This document shows positions 18,054-27,930 of a DNA stretch of 64,000 bases, piece by piece. How positions within the stretch are numbered: the first letter of the stretch is position 1; every line of letters starts with the position of its first letter. Location of the stretch: NCBI GenBank assembly GCA_963819685.1, contig CAWFXI010000011.1, positions 62,001 to 126,000 of the forward strand. Direction: 5' to 3'. The notes under the pieces are model-generated. The model saw nothing but the letters and a program-made list of their open reading frames with translations. It was not told the origin of the DNA and did no database searches. Made by a program: the position numbers and the translations under genes. The stretch is from CAIUGU01 sp963819685 (GTDB lineage: Bacteria; Pseudomonadota; Gammaproteobacteria; Steroidobacterales; Steroidobacteraceae).

Positions 18054-18959
18054 TCAGTCAGCTGGCCCGGCCTGGGTCGAACCGAGCAGATGCTCGAAGT
18101 CCAGCACCTCGTCCCTGATGGCCGTGGCTCGTTGCGCCGTCAGAAGCTGACCGCGCTCATCGTGAAGTGCACCGCCCAGCACGTCCTCCAGTTGCCGTGC
18201 GCAGTCAAACAGCTGGTCGCAAGTCTGGGCGGCCGGCAAGGGTCCGGGCAATACGGAAAAAATCGTAATGCCGGCAAAGCGGGCGTCGCGCATGGTCGTG
18301 AGATCGAACGCACCGGGCTCCACCATGCTGGCGACACTCAGAATACTGGTGCCGCTCTTGTGTGATCGATGGAAGATGCCGTACTTCCCATGGGTCAATC
18401 CCAGATTTTCGAGTGCAGTCCGCAATTCACTGCCGGCATACCGTTCCGGCAGGACAGCAGACAGGCGCAACGCGACGATCTTGCGCTTGTCGGATGACTT
18501 TGGTTTCTGCCGCATCGACTCGCTGCGCGGATGCTCAAATGCTGCCTTGGGTGGAGTGCGTTCGACAGCAGGCTGGCTGCCAAAGTGGCGTTCAGAGGGA
18601 GTCGGCCCGGCAATGATGCCTTCCTCGGAAGGTAGCAGCAGATCTTCCTCATCTGGAGTCGCCGCCATCGAGTCATCGAAGGCCTGCAGCGCGTCCAGGC
18701 GGATCTCGGGCAGATCCGTCACGGTGCTGGTCCATTCTTCCTCGCGCCAGCGATTGGCAACGGGCTGGGCCACCTCGCCCTGATCTCCCTGTTGTGCCGT
18801 CACCTGACCTGCGACAGGTTGCGACATCGGCGGATCCATGCGGCCATGCCCGTCGAATTCATCGATCGCGGCCTGGCCCCGGCTGCGACGTCCCCACAGA
18901 AAGATCCCGAGCAGCAGGACTATTCCACTCGCGAGAAGAATCCAGCGCAGCTCGCTCAT
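18054..18959 (-). CDS. zipA: Cell division protein ZipA
   Basis: A 301-residue protein with an N-terminal membrane helix (about residues 5-23) followed by GRRSRG, an acidic and Pro/Gln-rich linker, and a C-terminal FtsZ-binding domain (IVALRLSAVLPERYAGSEL onward, with GIFHRS and VASMVEPGAFD). ZipA tethers FtsZ to the inner membrane and is confined to Gammaproteobacteria, so it is the best taxonomic marker here. It lies directly after smc with 14 bases between. Confidence 0.93.
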   Translation of the reverse strand: MSELRWILLASGIVLLLGIFLWGRRSRGQAAIDEFDGHGRMDPPMSQPVAGQVTAQQGDQGEVAQPVANRWREEEWTSTVTDLPEIRLDALQAFDDSMAATPDEEDLLLPSEEGIIAGPTPSERHFGSQPAVERTPPKAAFEHPRSESMRQKPKSSDKRKIVALRLSAVLPERYAGSELRTALENLGLTHGKYGIFHRSHKSGTSILSVASMVEPGAFDLTTMRDARFAGITIFSVLPGPLPAAQTCDQLFDCARQLEDVLGGALHDERGQLLTAQRATAIRDEVLDFEHLLGSTQAGPAD

Positions 18960-18973
18960 GTGATCTGCAATAC

Positions 18974-21900
18974 CTACATCGCTGCCATGCGCACGGCCGC
19001 ATCGACATCGACCGCAACCAGACGCGAGACGCCTGGTTCATGCATGGTCACGCCGATCAGCTGCGATGCCAGCTCCATCGTCGTCTTGTTGTGCGTAATG
19101 AAGATGAATTGCACTCGGGACGACATCTCCTTGACCGTGTCGCAGAACCGGCCGACGTTGTTGTCGTCGAGCGGCGCATCCACTTCGTCCAGCAGACAGA
19201 AGGGCGCAGGATTCAGCTCGAAGATGGAAAACACGAGGGCAACTGCTGTCAGTGCTTTTTCACCACCGGAAAGCTGGTTGATGGTGCTGTTTCGTTTGCC
19301 GGGCGGCCGAGCCATGATGGATACGCCTGCGCTGAGCACATCCTCACCAGTCAGTTCGAGATACGCATGCCCGCCGCCGAACAGGCGGGGGAACCGCTCT
19401 TTCAGGCCGGCATTGACGCGATCGAAGGTGTCCTGGAAGCGGGAACGGGTTTCGCGATCGATCTTGCGAATGGCCGTTTCCAGCGTCTCGAGTGCATCCG
19501 TGAGATCCGCGAACTGCCGATCGAGATATTCCTTGCGCTCGGATTGTTCCTTGAATTCATCGATCGCCGCGAGATTGACCTGACCGAGGCGCTCAATCTT
19601 GCCGGTGACGTCGGCGACGCTCTGTTCCAGCGACGTGATCGTTGCATCAGGTGCCAATTCCGCCATGACGGTTTCGAACTCGAACTGCGTTGCGCGGAAC
19701 TGCTCCTGCAGTGATTCCCGCCGGACCTTGAGTTCCTGCGCCGCCATGCGAATTTCTTCGAGGAGCTGCCTGGCTTCGTCAACTGTATTCTCGGCAGCCA
19801 TGCGACGCTGATTGATCTCGTGCATGCCGGCTTCCGCGGCTTCCAGCGCTTCGCGGGCGGCAGTCAGTTCACCTTCCAGCCCGACCCGTCGCTGCAGTCG
19901 TTCCTCAAGTTCCGTAGTCAGCAGTGCCAGGGGCGCTTCGCCAGCCGCGAGCTGTCGACCGAGTTCCTCCCGCCGTGACGACAGGTGGACCGATTGCGAT
20001 CGCATGCGCTCAAGGCCTGCCGATACAGACGCCTGGGAGGAGCGCCGCGATTCAGATCTGATCGCAATATCCTGAACCGCCGCGCGATCGGTCTGAGCCT
20101 GGGTACGAGCGATCACCAGACTCTGGCGCAGATGGTCACGTTGAGCCTCGAGCGATGAGCGACGGGATTCGAGTCTGGCCATTTCGTCCATCCCGCTCTC
20201 GAGACGTTCACGAGCGCCGGCCACCTCGGTCTCAATGCGCGCGATCTCGTGATCGACGTCTTCGCTCTCTGCCTTCACCTTGTCGATCCGACGGGCGGAC
20301 TGTTCCGCCTGCGCCCGCAACGCCTGCAACTGAGCCGTGGAATCGCTGAAGCTCCGATGCAGCCGGTTCACCTCGGCCTGCAGATCATCCCGATGGCGGG
20401 CAAGATCCTCCAGCCTGAGCCGCGCATCCGCAAGCTGCTCATCCGCTTCAGTCTGGCGACGCTCGTTGCTGGCCACCAGCTCGCGCAGCTCGCGCATTTC
20501 ATGCTCGCGGCTGATGACGCCTGCGTGAACATCCTGGTCGCGACTGACCCTGAGCCAGTCCCGCCCGATCCAGATGCCATCGCGAGTGATCACGGATTCG
20601 TTGGGACCAAGTTGAGCCCTGTGTGCAAGCGCCGACGACAGCGTGTCCACGGCCGCAATGCCAGAGAGCAGCGCCGCAATGCCGGCGGGACCCTTGACGT
20701 GCTGCGATAGCTGATTGCCCGGACCGGCAGCGACACCCGCGGTTCCAGTCGTCGAGAAAAATGTCACGGTCCCGAGCTTGAGACTGCCGAGTAACCCGGC
20801 GACAGAATCGATGCCGTCTACGCATACGGCCTCGAGGTACGAGCCGAGCACGGTTTCGACTGCCCTTTCCCAGCCTGAATCCACTTTGAGCTGCTGTGCC
20901 AGCCGAGGTCGGCCCTGCAGCGAATTGGCAGCCAGCCATTCCGTCACTTTTCCTTGCGCTCGGCCCAGTGCCGCCTGTTGCAGGGCCTCCAGAGACACAA
21001 GGCGACCCTGCGCCTCCTGGGTATCGCGCCGGCTTGCATCCGCCAGCGACTGGAATTCGCGTTCACGTTCCCGCAGTTGCTGCAGCTCACTGACGACGGC
21101 CGCCAATCTCGCGGCAGACTCCTCGCCCGCGAGACCAGCCTGGATCTCCTGTTCAGCGAATGCGGCGATCTTCTGCTGTACGTCTGCACCGGAGAGTATC
21201 TGCAGCTCAGCCGCAAGCCGTTCCTGCTGGGCGACGAGGCGCGTCAGCTGGTGGTCGAACTGCTCGATTCGCGCGCGTTCGACCTGAGTCTGTTCGCTTG
21301 CCTGGCGCGCCTCGCGATTGAAATCCTCCCAACCCTCTTGCCAGGCTTGCATGGCCTCTTCCGAGCGGGCCAGCGCCTCAGACGACGCCAGGTCAAGTTC
21401 GCGCGCAATCTCAAGTTCCGGGCCGAGCCGTTCCAGTTCGATCTTGAGCTCATCGATCTGTGCCTGGTCCCGTTCCAGATGCAGGTTCACTTCGGTGTAA
21501 CCACGCTCGGCTTCTGCCAGCTCCTGGCTCTGCCGTTGACGCAGCTCGCGCGAGTGCTGGATCGCCTGTTCGGTACGCGAGATCTCCGCGCCCGCCTGGT
21601 AATAGCGGCCCTGCACCTCATTGAGTTCGTCCGATCTCTCGGTGAAGGACTCCCGTGCCGTCTCGATCTGCGCTTCAACGGAACGCAGCTCGGCAATCGT
21701 GCCCTGCAGATGGGTCTCGCGTTCACCGAGCAACTGTCCCTTGATCGCAGCATCAGCGTCGATGTCTTTCAGTCTGAGTGCGAGCAGCTCGGCTCCCAGT
21801 CTGCGTTCTTCCTGTTTCAGCGTCTGATAACGGCGTGCTGTAGCCGCCTGGCGCTGCAGGTGCCTCAGCTGCTTCTCGACTTCGTCGCGAAGATCGTTCA

Positions 21901-22480
21901 GCCGGTCAAGGTTTTCCTTCGTGTGCGCGATCCGGTTCTCGGTCTCGCGTCGCCGCTCCTTGTATTTGGAAATGCCGGCGGCCTCTTCGACGAAGCCCCG
22001 GAGTTCCTCGGGCTTGGCGTCGATGACCCGCGAGATCATGCCCTGCTCGATGATGGCGTAGCTGCGCGACCCGAGGCCTGTACCCAGGAACAGCTGGGTA
22101 ATATCCTTGCGCCGGCAGCGGGCGCCGTTCAGGAAATACGCGGAGGTACCGTCGCGCGAGACGACACGCTTCAACGAAACTTCGGCAAATCCCGCGTACT
22201 GGCCGGCCAGTTGCCCATCGCTGTTGTCGAACACGAGCTCGACGGACGCCGTGCCCACCGGTTTGCGGGAGCTCGAGCCATTGAAGACGACATCCGCCAT
22301 GGAATCGCCGCGCAGATGCTTCGCCGAGATCTCGCCCATGACCCAGCGAACGGCATCGATGATGTTGGATTTGCCGCAGCCATTGGGCCCGACGACGCCG
22401 ACGAGATTGCTCGGGAAATTGACGGCGGTCGGATCGACAAAGGACTTGAACCCGGCGAGTTTGATCTTGTTGAGGCGCAT
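18974..22480 (-). CDS. smc: Chromosome partition protein Smc
   Basis: A 1168-residue SMC ATPase. The N-terminal Walker A is GPNGCGKSNIIDAVRWVMGE at residues 31-50. Two very long coiled-coil arms flank a hinge near residues 520-640. The C-terminal head carries the signature LSGGEKALTAVALVFS and Walker B CLLDEVDAPLDD. It organises and condenses the chromosome. scpA and scpB are not in the window. The first gene of the smc-zipA-ligA run, divergent from dksA with a 254-base gap that must contain both promoters. Confidence 0.97.
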   Translation of the reverse strand: MRLNKIKLAGFKSFVDPTAVNFPSNLVGVVGPNGCGKSNIIDAVRWVMGEISAKHLRGDSMADVVFNGSSSRKPVGTASVELVFDNSDGQLAGQYAGFAEVSLKRVVSRDGTSAYFLNGARCRRKDITQLFLGTGLGSRSYAIIEQGMISRVIDAKPEELRGFVEEAAGISKYKERRRETENRIAHTKENLDRLNDLRDEVEKQLRHLQRQAATARRYQTLKQEERRLGAELLALRLKDIDADAAIKGQLLGERETHLQGTIAELRSVEAQIETARESFTERSDELNEVQGRYYQAGAEISRTEQAIQHSRELRQRQSQELAEAERGYTEVNLHLERDQAQIDELKIELERLGPELEIARELDLASSEALARSEEAMQAWQEGWEDFNREARQASEQTQVERARIEQFDHQLTRLVAQQERLAAELQILSGADVQQKIAAFAEQEIQAGLAGEESAARLAAVVSELQQLREREREFQSLADASRRDTQEAQGRLVSLEALQQAALGRAQGKVTEWLAANSLQGRPRLAQQLKVDSGWERAVETVLGSYLEAVCVDGIDSVAGLLGSLKLGTVTFFSTTGTAGVAAGPGNQLSQHVKGPAGIAALLSGIAAVDTLSSALAHRAQLGPNESVITRDGIWIGRDWLRVSRDQDVHAGVISREHEMRELRELVASNERRQTEADEQLADARLRLEDLARHRDDLQAEVNRLHRSFSDSTAQLQALRAQAEQSARRIDKVKAESEDVDHEIARIETEVAGARERLESGMDEMARLESRRSSLEAQRDHLRQSLVIARTQAQTDRAAVQDIAIRSESRRSSQASVSAGLERMRSQSVHLSSRREELGRQLAAGEAPLALLTTELEERLQRRVGLEGELTAAREALEAAEAGMHEINQRRMAAENTVDEARQLLEEIRMAAQELKVRRESLQEQFRATQFEFETVMAELAPDATITSLEQSVADVTGKIERLGQVNLAAIDEFKEQSERKEYLDRQFADLTDALETLETAIRKIDRETRSRFQDTFDRVNAGLKERFPRLFGGGHAYLELTGEDVLSAGVSIMARPPGKRNSTINQLSGGEKALTAVALVFSIFELNPAPFCLLDEVDAPLDDNNVGRFCDTVKEMSSRVQFIFITHNKTTMELASQLIGVTMHEPGVSRLVAVDVDAAVRMAAM

Positions 22481-22684
22481 CTCGATTCCGCGGAAGCCTG
22501 GGACTTACGGAGACTGTTACGCGCGGTAGTGTAAGGGAAAGTATCGCAAGCGGAGCAGTCATTTTGGTCCGCGATTTGCTCTCGGGCGGCAGCCGTCCGC
22601 GGTCCGCGACACAGCACGAATCGCGCCTGAAAACCACCCCTGTTTTAGTGGCCTCTACGGGCTGTACGGATGGCGTCCCGTCTG

Positions 22685-22690
22685 TATAAT
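22685..22690 (+). promoter_or_regulatory. Probable -10 box of the dksA promoter
   Basis: A consensus TATAAT at 22685-22690 followed by a GC-rich CGCGCG discriminator lies 45 bases before the dksA ATG. The -35 position (CTGTAC) is weak. A GC-rich discriminator is typical of stringently controlled promoters, which would be fitting for a gene of the ppGpp response. Confidence 0.6.
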
Positions 22691-22734
22691 CGCGCGTTCC
22701 TAAAATCCTGGGTCGATCGGCACCGGAGACTGTA

Positions 22735-23641
22735 ATGCCCGCGAAAAAACCTGCGGCCAAGTCGAAGAAAGCCAGTAAGCCTGCAAAGACTGTGGTCAAG
22801 AAGGTCACTCCTGCAAAGAAGGCGGCTCAGCCGAAGCCTTCTCCTGCGCGTGTGGCCAATAAGCGTACGAGCGAAAAGCCTGTGGTGAAAAAGTCCAACG
22901 CTGTGCCCAAGACAGCAGCTGCCGCTCCCAAGGCAGCCGTTTCGAAGACGAAGAGTTCCGTTCCGGCACCCAAGCCGAAGGCGAAGGTCCAGGTCCAGCC
23001 GGCAGCAAAAGCGGCAGCCAAGCCGGTAACGAAGCCGGTAGCGAAGGCGCCCGAAGAAGGTGCCCGAAAAGGCACAGGCCAAAGGGCCCGCCGTGGTGAC
23101 GGCAGTGGCGGAAAGATCGACTTCGCGGCAAAGGATTCAGCCGGTGGCGTCTGCCTCCTCGGCGGATGCTGAAGATGCGGACTACCAGGAGCCCAGCAGG
23201 AACCTGTTGGCCGGTCCGCGCAATGTGCAGCCCTATGTCGCCAAGCGCGGCGAGCAGTACATGGGCAAGGAGCAGCTGAATCACTTCCGGCAGATCCTCT
23301 CCAACTGGAAGCGCGACCTCATGGAGGAAGTCGATCGCACCGTGCACCACATGAAGGATGAAGCGGCCAACTTCCCGGATCCCAATGATCGTGCCACCCA
23401 GGAATCCGAATTCAGTCTGGAACTGCGCACTCGCGATCGGGAACGCAAGCTGATCCGCAAGATCGATGAAGCCCTGAAGCGTATCGAAGATGGTTCCTAC
23501 GGCTACTGCAACGAAACGGGCGAGGAGATCGGCGTCAAGCGGCTGGAAGCGCGGCCGGTAGCCACCCTGTCCGTTGAGGCACAGGAGCGCCGGGAACGGC
23601 GCGAGAAGCAGTACGGCGATCGGGACGACCGCTACCGCTAG
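22735..23641 (+). pseudogene. dksA: DksA-family RNA polymerase regulator with Lys/Ala/Pro-rich N-terminal tail, apparent frameshift
   Basis: Translation from ATG 22735 (behind GGAG) gives a roughly 105-residue Lys/Ala/Pro tail like histone H1 or AlgP. An extra C at 23048-23050 then breaks the frame; skipping it reads AKAPKKVPEKAQAKG and continues into a complete DksA domain (EQYMGKEQLNHFRQILSNWK, DEAANFPDPNDRA, FSLELRTRDRERKLI). Corrected length is about 300 residues against 151 in E. coli. The zinc finger is reduced to GYCNETG and LSVEAQ, one Cys only, as in zinc-independent DksA2 proteins. An essential-type regulator is unlikely to be dead, so sequencing error or an internal GTG start at 23060 is likely. 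Confidence 0.85.
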
Positions 23642-23654
23642 CAACCCGCACCCT

Positions 23655-24563
23655 GTGGCAACAGCCAACGGGTACATCGGCCGGTTTGCGCCCTCTCCGA
23701 CGGGGCCCTTGCACTTCGGGTCTCTGGTCGCCGCAGTGGGTAGTTACCTCGCGGCTCGCAAAGCGGACGGCAAGTGGCACGTTCGCATCGACGATCTGGA
23801 CCGTGAACGGGAAGTCCCGGGCGCCGCTGACGCCATCCTGCGGACGTTGACGGCTTTCGGGTTCGAGTGGGATGGTCCGATCGTCTACCAGAATCACCGC
23901 GCGGCAGCCTACAGCTTTGCACTCGAGCGACTCCGGCGAGACGGTCGCGTTTACGAGTGCTCCTGTAGCCGCAGCGAAATTGAAGCGGCGACGCGCCCGC
24001 CCGCGGTGGAGTACCCCTATCCCGGAACGTGCCGCGATGGCGCGCGACATCCCGAAAGGGCAACAGCCACCCGGTTCCGTACGATGCCCGGAGAGGTAGG
24101 CTTCGTTGACGCCTTGCAAGGCCTGGTCACCCAGGACGTGAACGCCGCGACGGGCGATTTTGTGCTACGCCGCCGGGATGGATACTTTGCCTACCAGCTG
24201 GCCGTTGTCGTCGATGACGCAGACCTTGGAGTCACCGAAGTGGTGCGTGGAGCGGATCTCCTGGGCAACACCCCGCGGCAGATAGCGTTGCAGCAAGCCC
24301 TGGGTTTCCCCTCGCCGGGCTACGCGCACCTGCCACTGGCGGTCGACCGTACCGGTGCCAAGCTCTCGAAATCGTCTCAGTCGGTGGCAGTCGACCCCGC
24401 GAAACCCGGCGAAGGGCTCTGGAAGACCCTGGACTTCCTCAAGCAGTCGCCCCCCGTCGCCTTAAAGGGCGCGCCGCTCAACGAACTTTGGCCCTGGGCC
24501 CTCGCCCACTGGTCACTGTGGCCATTGCGAGGTCTTCTGACCCTGCCTGCTCCCGCCCCATAG
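23655..24563 (+). CDS. gluQ: Glutamyl-Q tRNA(Asp) synthetase
   Basis: The start is taken as GTG at 23655, giving MATANGYIGRFAPSPTGPLHFGSL, 302 residues. GluQ-RS is a short GluRS paralogue without an anticodon-binding domain that attaches glutamate to queuosine in tRNA-Asp. The HIGH-type motif is PTGPLHFGSL, a zinc site uses the Cys in YECSCSRSE and PYPGTCRDG, and the KMSKS-type motif is AKLSKSSQS. It follows dksA by 13 bases, the common dksA-gluQ operon. Confidence 0.92.
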   Translation: MATANGYIGRFAPSPTGPLHFGSLVAAVGSYLAARKADGKWHVRIDDLDREREVPGAADAILRTLTAFGFEWDGPIVYQNHRAAAYSFALERLRRDGRVYECSCSRSEIEAATRPPAVEYPYPGTCRDGARHPERATATRFRTMPGEVGFVDALQGLVTQDVNAATGDFVLRRRDGYFAYQLAVVVDDADLGVTEVVRGADLLGNTPRQIALQQALGFPSPGYAHLPLAVDRTGAKLSKSSQSVAVDPAKPGEGLWKTLDFLKQSPPVALKGAPLNELWPWALAHWSLWPLRGLLTLPAPAP

Positions 24564-24736
24564 AGGAGCCGCCAGTTCCGGGCGTAGATTGGTCATAACG
24601 CCCCGAGGCTCGGGGTGAGCGCTCAAAATGCCCCAAAATGAACGTGTTAATCCTGTTGGGCATTGCGTCATAGATGGATTAGTATCGGGCTACAGCGGCA
24701 GACAGCGCTGGTCCAGGGGGCCATAACGGAGCGCCA

Positions 24737-25261
24737 ATGAGCGAGTCCAGCAGCAGCGAACCTAGGGTCATCAAGAAGTATCCCAACCGCCGGTTGTACG
24801 ACACGGTGGAAAGCCGGTACATCACCCTGGTCGACGTGCGACGCCTGGTGATGGACAAGGTGGACTTCGTAGTCATCGACAAGAAGACGCAGGAAGACAT
24901 CACCCGCTCCATCCTGCTGCAGGTCATCGCCGAGCAGGAACACACCGCCGAACCTCTGATGAGCCAGGATTTCCTGTCGCAGTGCATCAGATCTTACGGT
25001 GGCACCATGCAGACGTTTGTCGGCAGCTACCTGGATCAGAGCATGAAACTGTTCCTGAGCCAGCAGCAGCAGATGCGTGAGCGCATCAAGAATACCGCCG
25101 TGCTGGATCCACTGAATGCAGTTGCGAACCTGACGCAACAGAACTACGCACGCTGGCGTTCGATTCAGGAAGACATCATGCGCAGTTTCAGTGGTGGCCG
25201 CGCAGCCGACGAAGGCGAACCCGCCACAGAACAGCCGCGCGACAAGACGAGTCAGGGTTAG
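24737..25261 (+). CDS. phaR: Polyhydroxyalkanoate synthesis repressor PhaR
   Basis: A 174-residue protein with the PHB_acc_N DNA-binding domain at residues 9-70 (VIKKYPNRRLYDTVESRYITL) and a following PHB accumulation regulatory domain (QDFLSQCIRSYGGTMQTFVGSYLDQS). In other bacteria PhaR represses phasin and its own gene and is released by binding polyhydroxybutyrate. The synthase and phasin genes are not in the window, so a regulon is inferred. ATG 24737 follows GGAG. A strong terminator lies just downstream. Confidence 0.9.
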   Translation: MSESSSSEPRVIKKYPNRRLYDTVESRYITLVDVRRLVMDKVDFVVIDKKTQEDITRSILLQVIAEQEHTAEPLMSQDFLSQCIRSYGGTMQTFVGSYLDQSMKLFLSQQQQMRERIKNTAVLDPLNAVANLTQQNYARWRSIQEDIMRSFSGGRAADEGEPATEQPRDKTSQG

Positions 25262-25287
25262 CCGGCCAGCAGTTTCATCGGGATCAA

Positions 25288-25317
25288 AAAAAAGGCCGGG
25301 ATGACCCGGCCTTTTTT
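25288..25317. terminator. Bidirectional rho-independent terminator between phaR and pnp
   Basis: Arms 25288-25300 and 25305-25317 pair perfectly over 13 bases with loop ATGA. The arms begin and end in A and T runs, so the structure can end both the rightward phaR transcript and the leftward pnp transcript. Confidence 0.93.
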
Positions 25318-25359
25318 ATTGGCGACATTGCCGCCTGGTGACGGCGTGGCGAGCGCGGG

Positions 25360-27444
25360 TCACTCGCCCTCCACATTACGCATGCTGAGACGGATGCGCC
25401 CCTGGCGATCCACTTCGAGCACCTTGACGCGAATGACGTCACCTTCTTTCAGTTTGTCGGAGACCCGCTCCACGCGTTCTTCGGAAATCTGCGAAATGTG
25501 CACGAGGCCGTCCTTGCCGGGCAGAATCGTGACGAACGCACCGAAATCCATGAGTCGTGCAACACGGCCTTCATAGATGCTGCCGACTTCGACTTCGGCA
25601 GTGATCAGTTCGATGCGGCGCTTCGCTTCCCGGCCGGCCTTGCCGTCAACAGAGGCAATCTTGACCGTGCCGTCATTGTCGATGTCGATCGATGTGCCGG
25701 TTTCCTCGGTGATGGCGCGAATGACCGCACCTCCCTTGCCGATGACTTCGCGGATCTTCTCCGGGTCGATCTTCATCGTGATGATGGTCGGCGCCCATTC
25801 GGACATCGTGTCGCGCGGCTTCGACAGCACCTTGTCCATTTCGCCCAGGATATGCAGCCGGCCGTCGCGGGCCTGCGCCAGCGCCTGCTGCATGATTTCC
25901 TTCGTGATGCCGTTGATCTTGATGTCCATCTGCAGGGCCGTAACACCCGTGCGTGTGCCGGCCACCTTGAAATCCATATCGCCGAGGTGATCCTCGTCGC
26001 CCAGGATGTCGGTCAGCACGGCAAACTTGTCGTCTTCCTTCACCAGCCCCATCGCCACGCCGGCAACGGCAGCCTTGATCGGCACGCCGGCATCCATCAG
26101 CGCGAGGCTGGTGCCGCAGACGCTGGCCATCGAGCTCGAGCCATTCGATTCCAGGATTTCAGAGACGACGCGGAGCACGTACGGGAAGGTCGTCATGTCC
26201 GGCATGACGGCCGCAATACCCCGTCGGGCAAGGTTGCCGTGGCCGATTTCACGGCGCTTCGGCGAGCCCATCATGCCGGTCTCACCGACGCTGAAAGGAG
26301 GAAAGTTGTAGTGGAGCATGAACGGCTCTTTGCGTTCGCCCGAGAGCGCATCGATGATCTGGGCATCGCGACCCGTGCCAAGCGTCGTGACGACCAGCGC
26401 CTGCGTCTCACCGCGGGTGAACAATGCCGAACCGTGGGTGCGCGGCAGTACGCCGGTGCGAATCTGGATGGGACGAACCGTCTTCTGGTCGCGCCCGTCG
26501 ATACGGGGCTCACCCGCTGTGACGCGGCGGCGAACGAGGTGGTACTCAAGGTTGCCGAGTTCCTTCTTGACCTGGTCGGCCGTGAAGGCACCACCCTCGG
26601 GAGCCAGCGCGGCAACGGCAGCCTGCTTGATCTCGCCGACGCGCGTGTAGCGCGCCTGCTTCTCGGTGATGCGGTAGGCAGCGGCAAGATCAGCCTCGGC
26701 CTGTTTCGCAACGGCCTGCTCGAGCGCGACGTTGGCGGCCGGAGCCTGCCAGTTCCACGCAGCCTTGCCTGCTTCGGCCTTCAGCTCGTTGATCGCCTTG
26801 ATGGCGATCTGCATCTGGTCGTGACCGAACACGACGGCACCCAGCATCACTTCTTCCGACAGGCAGTCCGCTTCAGACTCCACCATCAATACGGCTTCAG
26901 CAGTACCGGCGACCACGAGGTCCAGCTTGGAAGTCTTCAGCTGTGCATTGGTGGGATTGAGGATGTATTGCCCGTCTGCATAGCCGACCTTTGCTGCTGC
27001 AATCGGTCCCTGGAAAGGCACACCGGAAAGGGCCAGTGCTGCCGAGGCACCGAGCATCGCGGGAATGTCGGAATCGATATCCGGATTCAGCGACACCACC
27101 GTAGCGACCACCTGAATTTCGTTGAGGAACGCTTCCGGGAACAACGGACGGATCGGGCGATCGATCAGCCGCGATGTCAGTGTTTCCTTTTCGGTCGGGC
27201 GTCCTTCGCGTTTGAAGAAGCCGCCGGGAATGCGTCCCGCAGCGTAGGTCTTTTCGATGTAGTTGACGGTCAGCGGGAAGAAGTCCTTCTTCGGGTCCGC
27301 TTCCTTGCGCGCGACAGCAGTGACCAGCACCACTGTCTCACCCATCGTGACGAGGACTGCGCCATCCGCCTGCCTGGCCAGTTCCCCTGTTTCCAGGGTC
27401 ACCTGATGAGTACCGTACTGAAAAGTTCTTTTAGCAATGCTCAT
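25360..27444 (-). CDS. pnp: Polyribonucleotide nucleotidyltransferase (PNPase)
   Basis: A 694-residue 3'-5' phosphorolytic exoribonuclease. Two RNase PH domains (about residues 10-230 and 310-540) carry RPIRPLFPE and the catalytic Asp cluster in LTDILGDEDHLGDMDFKVAGT. A KH domain (IREVIGKGGAVIRAI) and an S1 domain (YEGRVARLMDFGAFVTI) follow. It degrades mRNA and acts in the degradosome. It lies downstream of rpsO on the same strand with a hairpin leader that resembles the RNase III-controlled pnp leader of E. coli. Confidence 0.97.
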   Translation of the reverse strand: MSIAKRTFQYGTHQVTLETGELARQADGAVLVTMGETVVLVTAVARKEADPKKDFFPLTVNYIEKTYAAGRIPGGFFKREGRPTEKETLTSRLIDRPIRPLFPEAFLNEIQVVATVVSLNPDIDSDIPAMLGASAALALSGVPFQGPIAAAKVGYADGQYILNPTNAQLKTSKLDLVVAGTAEAVLMVESEADCLSEEVMLGAVVFGHDQMQIAIKAINELKAEAGKAAWNWQAPAANVALEQAVAKQAEADLAAAYRITEKQARYTRVGEIKQAAVAALAPEGGAFTADQVKKELGNLEYHLVRRRVTAGEPRIDGRDQKTVRPIQIRTGVLPRTHGSALFTRGETQALVVTTLGTGRDAQIIDALSGERKEPFMLHYNFPPFSVGETGMMGSPKRREIGHGNLARRGIAAVMPDMTTFPYVLRVVSEILESNGSSSMASVCGTSLALMDAGVPIKAAVAGVAMGLVKEDDKFAVLTDILGDEDHLGDMDFKVAGTRTGVTALQMDIKINGITKEIMQQALAQARDGRLHILGEMDKVLSKPRDTMSEWAPTIITMKIDPEKIREVIGKGGAVIRAITEETGTSIDIDNDGTVKIASVDGKAGREAKRRIELITAEVEVGSIYEGRVARLMDFGAFVTILPGKDGLVHISQISEERVERVSDKLKEGDVIRVKVLEVDRQGRIRLSMRNVEGE

Positions 27445-27462
27445 GAATTCCTAGCTCGCGAT

Positions 27463-27480
27463 GCGCCCGCTTGCGGGCGC
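27463..27480 (-). promoter_or_regulatory. Hairpin in the pnp mRNA leader
   Basis: GCGCCCGC and GCGGGCGC pair over 8 bases with a 2-base loop, 19-36 bases upstream of the pnp ATG. In E. coli the pnp leader hairpin is an RNase III target used for autoregulation. The same role here is an inference from position; the 164-base rpsO-pnp gap shows no T-run after the stem. Confidence 0.55.
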
Positions 27481-27608
27481 CGGAATAGAGTCTGGACAGG
27501 CGGACAACTCAATCCTGGTGGATGGCGCTGTCCGGGAAAAAAACGTGTTCTTGGAAACGATCAGCGTCTCTCGACAACAAGTGGTCAACTGTTGGTCGAG
27601 CGACGACG

Positions 27609-27878
27609 CTAGCGCCTGAGACCGAGACGGCTGATGATCTGGGTGTAGCGCTCGGGAGCCGAACTCTTGAGATAGTCGAGCAGCTTGCGACGCTGGTTCA
27701 CCATCTTGAGCAGGCCGCGGCGCGAACCATGGTCACGCTTGTGAGCAGTGAAGTGCTCGCCCAGGTCATTGATGCGTGCGGACAGCAGCGCGATCTGAAC
27801 TTCCGGAGATCCTGTATCGCTGGAACCGCGCCGGTATTCGCTGACGATTCCCTGCTTCTGCTCGCTCGACATTGACAT
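27609..27878 (-). CDS. rpsO: 30S ribosomal protein S15
   Basis: ATG at 27878 gives MSMSSEQKQGIVSEYRRG and 89 residues, the usual S15 length; the open frame continues to 27932 without a plausible start. GAGG lies 9 bases upstream. The product has GSPEVQIALLSARINDLGEHF and HKRDHGSRRGLL, the 16S rRNA-binding core of S15. The gene has its own promoter at 27931-27960 and is followed by pnp. Confidence 0.97.
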   Translation of the reverse strand: MSMSSEQKQGIVSEYRRGSSDTGSPEVQIALLSARINDLGEHFTAHKRDHGSRRGLLKMVNQRRKLLDYLKSSAPERYTQIISRLGLRR

Positions 27879-27930
27879 GCTTGTAGACCCTCGAACCTTG
27901 ACGCTATCTGTGCCCTTAATCAGGCCGCGC

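Noticed and set aside
20954..22534. A 526-residue open frame antisense to smc
   Set aside because: It mirrors the low-complexity coiled-coil codons of smc and has no domain features.
25498..27612. A 704-residue open frame antisense to pnp
   Set aside because: It lies entirely opposite pnp, its composition is typical of a reverse shadow (His/Arg-rich) and it has no ribosome-binding site or recognisable domain.
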